Shown here: positions 57,040 to 64,000 of the stretch, piece after piece | How positions within the stretch are numbered: position 1 is the stretch's first letter | How the letters are laid out: the number at the start of each line of letters is the position of its first letter | DNA from: Phoronis australis | Lineage: Eukaryota > Phoronida > Phoronidae | Assembly (NCBI GenBank): GCA_002633005.1 | Contig: NMRA01000033.1 | Coordinates: 339,346 to 403,345, forward strand | Direction of reading: 5' to 3' | Length of the DNA: 64,000 nt | Made by a program: the position numbers and the translations under genes | The notes under the pieces: model-generated | Seen by the model: the letters and a program-made list of their open reading frames with translations, nothing else | Databases searched by the model: none | Told to the model about the DNA's origin: nothing

Positions 57040-58786
57040 GCATATCCTGAACACATCCACTAACACAAGAAACTGTAGGAACACCACATTTATTCACCTT
57101 CACTCTTATCAGGCTTCTATTGTGAGTCACCATGCGTGAATAATTGGCTGATAAGCCACCTCTAGAACTACTTTTGGCTGAATGGATGACCAGGCCATAA
57201 AATGATAATTAGCCAAGACCAGTTACTAATGCAACAAAGAATAATGTCATAGCATCACCTAGCCTTGGTGGAAAGCTGTATACTGTATTGGCTCTAATAA
57301 ACGCTTAGAAAAATTCATTTCACAGGGAGGGGATTCTTATTGTAGCCTATGGCAGTTGACAGCCGGTTTCCCAAACGGGTAAAATCGGAAGCTAGGATTC
57401 ATAAAATTTACGCTCTGTGAAGTATTTTTAGCCTATGACAGTCTTTCTACAAAATTGTGGTGCATTGCTATGAACTTCCGTGGTTAAATTACGATAATTG
57501 TTCAAAAAATTGTGCTCATCATAGGGCGAAAACTTGCTGACTGATGCGTCGCTGAATCGCCATCGTCAATAGGAAAACTTGAACTCTTGAATAAAAATAT
57601 AGTTTCGACTCAACAAATTACCTGAAATCTTCCTTATGTTCTACAATTTTTAAAGTTCGTGTGGAGTCCAGATTAATTGCGATTAAGTGCAAATCTGCGC
57701 TACATCGTACTCCACAACACGAGAAAAATCTCTGGATGAACACACATGTTGTTGTCACGTGACGTTTGTTTTGAAGTTCGTCTGCGTATGAGAGTGAGTG
57801 CCGGAGCGTGCGTGTGTGGGTCATCGACGATAGACTTTTTTGTTACAAAAGGCGGAGGATTATGCAGGAAAATGGCGTTTACTAGATTGTTTTTTCATTT
57901 AAACGGCTGCAACGTGCAAGGTGAGTGCTGGTTAACTCACAGATTTTGTGTGCACAGGCCGACGGTCGTTAGCTCTACCGTGGAGTATTAATAGTCCAAG
58001 GCTCGATCTACATGTTGGGGACGAAGTGAACTACCCGGGCTGTGTGAAATTTCTGGGTCTAACGGAGACACTGACGCAGTGGTCAGCCAGCTCGCTGTAT
58101 CAAGACTATAGTCAAAATCCAAATTCGTTTTATCGTGTCCCTGTCAATAATAACGGCATGCTAAAGTTTCTTAATTTTCGTACTTCAGGAACATAACAAT
58201 CACGTGTTTTGTACACATACGCGCACGCCGCAGATCACATCTCGGAAATTGCCGATTTGACGGATGACAATGAATGAGCACAATGAAATTAAACAACGTC
58301 GTTTTACAGCTTGTAAGATTCATAATAAACGTATTTTGAATATTGCAATGCATGTGTTCCAAAATCTAAATAACTTGGGTCCTATATTTTTGTATTCGTG
58401 CGCGCCGATTGAAAGTAATCGTGAGTGTTGCTGTGTTGCAAAATCTCTTATCCTGGACCGATTTGAAAAATTCAAAGTTGTACTCATATTTGTTTTCGCT
58501 CCTCTTTTCAAATGTTACAGTAAAAACTACATGTAACTCTCTCCATAAAAAGTACAGTCTGCTAGGTAGATTGTAATCAGCTGATCATATCCGCATGAGC
58601 GAAGCCAATTATCTTCGGTCGTGACTCGATGAATAGAGCAGCTTGGCGGCATCACTTTGATCGTGAGCCGAGCGCGACTCAGCCAAGGTGGATTAATATG
58701 GTCTAGTTCAATTTTCCATACCCCACCGTTTACCTTGACGACCGGGGTTAGGACCAATCTTATTTAGTGGGACTGTTCATAGCATG
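57040..58786 (+). mobile_element. 1.75-kb TIR element, copy 2 (inverse of 31460-32952)
   Basis: It matches copy 1 throughout except for about 250 bp extra at 57930-58220. The inverted ends are GCATATCCTGAACACATCC and, inverted, CATGCTATGAACAGTCCC. It keeps two divergent exon-like stretches. Leftward is a frame ending ...KEDFR at CAG|GTAATT (exon end 57622). Rightward is ATGGCG at 57872, 16 codons (MAFTRLFFHLNGCNVQ), ending at CAAG|GTGAGT (57920). The sequence between them holds a GTCACGTGAC E-box at about 57756. The extra segment contains a further open stretch (58004-58196: HVGDEVNYPGCVKFLGL and onward). No transposase is recognised. Confidence 0.7.
57618..57824 (-). CDS. Conserved exon-like frame in TIR element, copy 2 (leftward)
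   Basis: This minus-strand frame of about 68 codons corresponds almost residue for residue to the plus-strand frame ending at 32357 in copy 1 (shared: QNKRHVTTTCVFIQRFFSCC). It ends at a CAG|GTAATT donor that is identical in both copies. The open frame and donor surviving in two diverged copies suggest either past selection or limited age. The function is unknown; it is cysteine-containing and basic, with no recognised domain. Confidence 0.3.
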   Translation of the reverse strand: MTHTRTLRHSLSYADELQNKRHVTTTCVFIQRFFSCCGVRCSADLHLIAINLDSTRTLKIVEHKEDFR

Positions 58787-59475
58787 GGCTTAATAATAAT
58801 AAAAAATGCTGAATTCCAAGTGTCTGAGCTATCGACAGTAAACAGGCATGAACAAAATTTGATCAAAATCCAATCACAAATACAGAAAACTAGAGTCATG
58901 ATAACCTTAATTCGGACGGGCGCTGAGACATAAGCACATGCAAGGAGAGCGTTTAAAAATAAACAGTCACAGTTTCAGCAACACCTTGCCTTTAATAGTG
59001 TGGAAAAACACACACACTCCTACTATCTGTTATTTGACAAGCTTGCGCAAAAAGTTTGAGAAGTCTGACTTATCACACATTTAGTTTATAAAAGTGCAGG
59101 TCACCCGAGTTTGGCAAATTAGGTTTTTTCATATTTTATACATCATAACAAATCATGGTTTTTGCTGGATATAGGTACAAAGGCCCCCAAAGTTGAGAGT
59201 CTGTGCATTCTCTAACAATAACTGCGAAAAAAAATAACCGCTGTCTCTGGAAAATCGGATTCGTGATCTCTTGCTAAAGAGTAAGAGACTTTTCATGTTA
59301 GCGTTCTTTAGATTAAGAAGTGCAAGAAAGTGACTTCCGATTGATCCCGACTCGGATTTCGTGACCAAAAATTCAATTACTACATGGTGGTCCTTTAACA
59401 TAAAAGCAGAGGAATAAATCCCACTGTTGGACCATCCTATTGTATGATTGGTTTAACTTCAATAGTATATTTTAG
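58787..59475. other. Unassigned stretch
   Basis: The minus-strand frame at 59153-59401 (ATG start, 82 codons, includes SIGSHFLALLNLKNANMKSL) has a protein-like composition but no motif and no splice context, so it is not called. Confidence 0.3.
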
Positions 59476-59712
59476 CTTTTTGACACTGTCAGTGATCGAA
59501 ATTCTACCGCTATATCAGTGGCAGCCACTGGTTTTGTTGCAGATATTTCTTTGCAGTGGGAAATCTGTGAACACGTTCTTGTTCATCCATGGATATATCA
59601 AAAGATTAGCCTTTTTTGTGAGACATTAGTACATCAGATCACCACACAGCAGTGGAAACTTGCCTGCATTACAATTGCAGGAGAAGTGTTAAAACGCTTT
59701 TTATACCAGTAG
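59476..59712 (+). CDS. Possible terminal coding exon, unrecognised
   Basis: A TATATTTTAG acceptor (AG at 59474-59475) is followed by 78 open codons to a TAG at 59710-59712. The peptide has a credible soluble-protein composition. It starts LFDTVSDRNSTAISVAATGF, continues with tryptophan- and histidine-containing segments (LQWEICEHVLVHPWIYQK) and ends AGEVLKRFLYQ. There is no ATG in its 5' part, which suits an internal or last exon. I could not find the preceding exon, and the family is unknown to me. A chance open frame is the main alternative. Confidence 0.38.
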   Translation, partial: LFDTVSDRNSTAISVAATGFVADISLQWEICEHVLVHPWIYQKISLFCETLVHQITTQQWKLACITIAGEVLKRFLYQ

Positions 59713-60647
59713 GTTGAAATCTCCCGTCCACATTACATGGGATCTGTAAGTCAGGCACTGAACGCCTGTCAACCAGAGCTGATCGCAGTCTGGCGGGATA
59801 GTAAATATGACACGACTATTTCGAAAGTCACCCATTCAAGGACATGCAACAACAGGGATTTTTGCGCCATACTAAATATCAAGATTTGCTGTGATATATA
59901 ACATCCAAAAAATAAATTTGATATCAATTTATCCATCTTATATGGCAAACCCAGTTCCAGTAACATTTAACATCATACCTGGCCTCAAACCCAATCCAAA
60001 TTTAAGCATTTTGGGCACTAATCCTCGTCACTCTCATAGTTTTGTCTGGATTTAACTTCCACATGTGTTTACCTACACATTTATTGACAAAAGCCCTGAG
60101 GACCTTACGTGTACTTGAGCACTGGGGGGGTTGGCCGCGAAGTCGGGTTCCCCTTCCACAGACCGTCAGGGCAAAGGTTGTACAGTAACAATGATTTGAA
60201 TAATTTATTTCTATTTCTAAATAAAGATTTCCCTAACATGTGACTACAGCACATAAAATCGAGTAATTGTTTCACAACAGCTTTCTGTCCGCAAACTCTG
60301 AATTAGCATGCGCTCACACGGCCTCGGGTGCCCGGTCAATTACCTTTATTGCTGGCATCAAAAGCTGGTAATGCAGAGGTTATTCATTGCTGGCTTCTCA
60401 ACATTTGCACTCACAATACTGCAAAGGCATTGCAAATTGTATCTAATGAGACAGACTTCGTTTCAGTTTCATATAAGCATTGGTTAGGATGAGAATAATT
60501 CATTTGAAACAGAAGCAGAATAATAAACGTCTACATGGCAACTCGCCCCGCGGCAATCCCGACTTAGTCAAGAGCTCATCCGACGAAGACTTCACGGGTC
60601 AGGTCGTTAGGTTTCACAGGCTATCAGTTCAAATCGGAATACACTGA
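59713..60647. other. Unassigned; may hold later parts of the THAP gene
   Basis: On the minus strand a CpG-rich stretch at about 60525-60600 is open and hydrophilic (SSSDELLTKSGLPRGELPC). It could be a linker exon following the THAP exon, but no donor/acceptor pair connects them convincingly. Nothing else is recognised. Confidence 0.3.
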
Positions 60648-60948
60648 TCAAGAAATGCTAGAGAGGCGCCGTGAACATGCACAGGCAACGAAATGTACGG
60701 ATAGTTCTTTGGTAAGCTGGAATTTGTCAGAGAAATCACTGTCGACGTAATGCCAGCCACAGACACGGAGATGTTTCACGGCCTCATACTTGCTATCAAC
60801 AGCGTACCTTTCATTCTTCACTACCGCGAGCCACTTCCTAAGCATTGCGGGCTCTCGAAGAAGTCGAAAAAAGAATATACCCACTTTCTTCGCAGCTTCA
60901 TAGTTCGGACAAGCGCGAACGATGCACCGCAATGTAGCGGCATTCACT
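60648..60948 (-). CDS. THAP-type (C2CH) zinc-finger exon
   Basis: The minus-strand frame encodes an almost canonical THAP domain, a sequence-specific DNA-binding zinc module. It shows CIVRAC (C-x4-C), then 49 residues, then CGWH (C-x2-H). It also has the invariant proline (REP), the tryptophan (LRKW) and the phenylalanine of YVDSDF. These are the expected ligands and core residues at the expected spacing, within about 72 residues. The frame has no ATG before the first zinc cysteine: it opens GTGAATGCC directly after a CTGCAG acceptor-like site. The first codons are therefore probably on an upstream exon, or the start is non-obvious. The tail after about residue 75 is probably intron. THAP domains occur in animal regulators and in P-element-like transposases; which applies here is open. 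Confidence 0.8.
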
Positions 60949-62267
60949 CTGCAGACGAACCACTGATGTCGCTGCGTCGTTTTTCACCTTTCTCACAGGT
61001 TAACGCGACACCTCTCAGCAAGGTGAGGTCGACTGTGTAAGAGGCGATGTGGAGAGACTGATTAAGACGGTAAAAAAAGACTAATTAAATCGGGTGGCAT
61101 TCTCCTTTAACCATGGCTACAGATCATTTTTTAAAAATAATTGATTTCAGAAAAATCTCACTAGTGTGGGACATAATATGACAGACAGGTGACATTGCAT
61201 TCTCCGATTTTTCTGTAAATGACACACAGTACCAGAATGATGCATCGCCATATACAGTATCATAGCTAACAACAGAAAATATTGTAGACATTCCCGACAA
61301 TGTGAGAAGCTCTTCAAAACAAAAAATTGCTGTACAAAAGAGCACAAGAAGATTGACACAGTGGTTCTTCACTTGTATTTCACACAAAATCGATTAAATA
61401 TATTTCCTGATAATCAGTGTGTGCCAAACAAACTGTGTAATATATAGATTTTCTAGTTAATGTGACATAATGAGTCAACTGCCGCGGCATGAATTTAACA
61501 AAATGCAGACAACAGTTTGCTAACTGATCCAGTTAACAGTAATTAACTTGCATTATCCTGATTATATACACTACCGTCCACACACAAACTTATGTCTCCA
61601 TTCCCCAACAAAATTCTGAGAACAGCGAAATGTTAACTTTGGCTATCTTCAGTTGATGCGTCACGGACGTGAGACGACGATAAGAAAACCAACCTGGCAA
61701 ATGTCACTTAATATTCATGATCATAAAAAGCAATACTTTATGCAGATCATAGAAACATGTTTAATGAATATGTTTAACAATAAATCTCATTTAGTTGATT
61801 GGTCTGTAGCTGGGAGTGCCTAGTCAAACAATGGACTAACCAAACCAAACAATGAAGTATGTAATTTGCATTAATTCGGTGCTGCAAATGGCTGTATGAA
61901 AGAGTTAGGTAAGCTGTATACAGCTTCATAGCTTTGAAGGATAAAATCAATACCTCATTAAAATCTAAAAGTTCGGATTGTGTTACCAGAATTTCTGATG
62001 AACTGATCAAAACAGGTTTTTAAAATGAAACCAGAAACGAATTTGTTAACTTCGACTTCAAGAATTATCCATGATCACAGACAGCACTGCCACTTAGTCA
62101 ACTGATGACAAAACGGTAACTCCGGTGTAAACTAATAATGAATTTCAATTCATATACAAAGCTTAATGGATCAATAACTTGAAAAACAATACACAGTTAA
62201 TGAAAACTCTCGCATCTAGGCAGTCCTTTGCCAGAATTAAATAAAGAGAAAGTGAACATACCAGAAC
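60949..62267. other. Unassigned; proximal part may be the THAP gene promoter
   Basis: The first 100-150 bases upstream of the THAP exon are CpG-richer than the surroundings. No TATA box or further exon was identified. The rest is AT-rich and unassigned. Confidence 0.3.
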
Positions 62268-62439
62268 ATGCAATATGTGGATAAAAACATTGCCCGGTAT
62301 GTGAGACAATGCTCACTAGATGGTGCTAATGTAGAATTCACACATTCACTTGGGTATCGAAAGACAAAGCGGAAAAATTCCAAGACATATATTTTCTATT
62401 CAAAACTCAGTACAGGACCAACAAAACTCAGAAACAGAA

Positions 62440-62575
62440 TCTATCATGCCAGGACCTTTAGTTTATCAGTTAGGACCAAAATAAAACCGTCAGGACCAAA
62501 GATTTTTCACGCCAGGACCGAAAACTCAGTCACACTAAGGACCCAAAGTTTTCATGCCAGGAGCCATCCATTATC
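62440..62575. repeat. Degenerate CATGCCAGGACC repeats
   Basis: About five imperfect units around 'GCCAGGACC', 'TTAGGACCAAA' and 'GTCAGGACCAAAG' give the plus-frame peptide recurring YHAR/FHAR. TCATGCCAGGAGCC near 62560 is answered by the inverse 'CTCCTGGCATGA' at about 62788-62799. It is probably a decayed repeat, not a protein. Confidence 0.5.
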
Positions 62576-62824
62576 CGACAATGACAATCTGGTGTGACTC
62601 AGCCATATTCAGGTCTATTGCGTCCAAGTGCACATTGGCCTCAGTTGTAAAGTGACTGGAAGAGACAACAGAAACTCAAACTCATTGTTACGATAACATG
62701 ACCGTCGACGAGAAATTGTTGAATGCTTAGCCCTTGTGTACCTCAGTAACAACTTGAGGGCTAAATGCGTGTAGACGGTCACATGGTCTCCTGGCATGAA
62801 AATTTTCTGGCATGAGCCAATGTA

Positions 62825-62910
62825 AAAAACTAAAACTGCCACTAGGGGGCAGAGTGGTACTTGAATCGGTCTGAAACTTGTGGTCATCTGACGTCAGCCG
62901 CATAGAAACA
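62825..62910 (+). repeat. Fragment of the CTCF-motif composite element (subunit B)
   Basis: 'ACTAAAACTGCCACTAGGGG' followed by 'GCAGAGTGGTACTTGAA' matches subunit B as at 10441-10480, with CCACTAGGGGGCAG at 62839-62852. It is followed by 'CAGCCGCATAGAAACACACC' as in the other copies. Confidence 0.6.
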
Positions 62911-62929
62911 CACCCATAACGCTAAAATG

Positions 62930-63062
62930 ATCGTGATAGAATATCAGGGGTTACCGGGACTATAAACTTGACGTCACGCTTTTATCAGCAATTTCAATAC
63001 CCACTCGGCTGTGGGGGCAATAAATATGATACTTACGCTTGGTCTGGCAATGGAACTATTTT
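62930..63062 (+). repeat. Dispersed repeat of the 'GTGATAGAATCTCAGG' family, copy
   Basis: 'CGTGATAGAATATCAGGGGT', 'GGGACTATAAACTTGA', 'CTTTTATCAGCAATTTCAA', 'TTGGTCTGGCAATGGAACT' match 52505-52640 and, inverted, 23350-23480. Confidence 0.65.
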
Positions 63063-64000
63063 TAAGTGAATGGTGAGACGCCTTACATCAACGCAACATT
63101 CATATATGAAACTGTTTTCGTCAGCCTTAAGTTTATACTAGTACAGCACTTTTTCGAAAAGTCTCAGTTTAGTCAACCCAATACATACAGAATAAGAAGG
63201 TTCAGGAAAAGCACAATCGTGTCGCATTAAAACGTACCTGTCATTTATAACGTTTGATCGCTCCAGTATACTCTTTCTGCAATTCATTTTTAACGAACAC
63301 GGACAGAGAAATTCAAACACATGCGTGTTTGTGGATGGTACAACCACCAAATAACTATGTTGCGGTCAAACGGCCGTTCAGTATTGATACTAATATGGTG
63401 GTCTTCAAAAGTTCACGACAATTCTCGTGGAAAACAGATGGAATTTTGAAGCAAAAACTTTCAGTAAATTTTCAACAACTTTCAGTGTCATTTTTAGTCC
63501 AACTTCCTTCCGGATTTTCACAGTGACTTCTGACAAAAATCGTCAACTCTTGAAATTAACATCATTTTCAGCGCTTTTCATCGGTATTTTCGCTTTACGA
63601 CAACAATATATGTGCTTTAACATGGTCATCTGTCGCTCTCATTTTGAAACAGCAAAAAACGACGAAACTTTACAGCTCACACGTGCTCACGACACAGACG
63701 AGACCGAATTACTCAGAATACTGTGGCACTGCGCAAATTAGACCATTGCGGATTCATAAATTTGCGAAATTTGTTACTTTCTCAGGAATTTTAGCTCAGG
63801 TTTACTGATATTCCATGCCAGTTTCTGTGTACTTACTTTAAAATTAAAAGTGTAAATTAAATTGTTAATGAATATAAAATTCAAAACAAAGGAAACCGCT
63901 TGACCGTGTAGTAATACTAAAAGTTACTTCAAACTCGGCTGATCTGATCGAAGCGACCTCTGCTAAAACTTCACCAATATTTACGGAGAGAGCACTTACG
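63063..64000. other. Unassigned stretch to window end
   Basis: Plus-strand open stretches at 63254-63526 and 63427-63741 overlap in different frames and show no motif. No repeat partner is recognised. Confidence 0.35.

Noticed and set aside
56725-57087. 120-codon minus-strand frame
   Set aside because: It crosses a dispersed repeat shared with 30 kb where the frame is not kept, and the plus strand is open too.
62268-62597. 109-codon plus-strand protein
   Set aside because: It is built on degenerate GCCAGGACC repeats (YHAR/FHAR motif), with no other protein features.

Overview
The window looks like animal (metazoan) nuclear DNA and is almost entirely non-genic. It is AT-rich and has no long bacterial-style reading frames. 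Short open stretches end at GT/AG splice signals, and the sequence is packed with dispersed repeats, MITE-like elements, tRNA-derived repeats, minisatellites and a decayed LINE. A THAP-type zinc-finger exon and many CTCF-like motifs suggest a bilaterian, probably an invertebrate. I cannot name the species.

Genes. Two calls are well supported. The first is a THAP (C2CH) zinc-finger exon on the minus strand near 60.65-60.95 kb. The second is a compact two-exon gene at 19655-20020 (+), about 92 residues, whose splice sites and reading frame fit exactly; I do not recognise its product. Weaker candidates are a terminal exon at 59476-59712 (+), an exon at 50947-51196 (-), a reading frame at 55543-55807 (-) inside a transposon-like unit, and short possible first exons at 17087-17111 (-), 35565-35615 (-) and 37543-37669 (+).

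Repeats. At least nine families recur within the window: a hAT-like MITE (2-494, 3538-4015) with a perfect 8-bp target duplication; the 'GGGTTAACGCCC' hairpin family (about 1.0-1.7, 12.7, 22.9 and 35.1 kb); a 'GACATCTACACAGTACAA' family (1.8, 12.1, 30.7 and 34.5 kb); a piggyBac-like MITE with TTAA ends (6.6, 16.0, 17.4 and 49.7 kb); a family around 23.3, 36.2, 52.6 and 63.0 kb; a family at 30.3 and 56.6 kb; a small GC-rich foldback element (29.8 and 40.5 kb); a 1.5-1.75 kb element with terminal inverted repeats in opposite orientation (31.46-32.95 and 57.04-58.79 kb); and a composite element (10.2, 38.6-40.3, 51.6-52.1 and 62.8 kb). A decayed non-LTR retrotransposon at 24.0-25.9 kb is interrupted by a 21-bp minisatellite.

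Main observation. The composite element at 38.6-40.3 kb carries about ten near-consensus CTCF-like motifs, all in one orientation and spaced about 146 bp apart. They form a roughly 440-bp higher-order repeat of three subunits. The second most interesting structure is the 1.5-1.75 kb element: both copies keep two divergent open stretches, each ending at a splice-donor sequence, around a central E-box. No rRNA, intact tRNA, CRISPR array or prokaryotic operon was seen. Between the listed features the sequence is AT-rich and unassigned.
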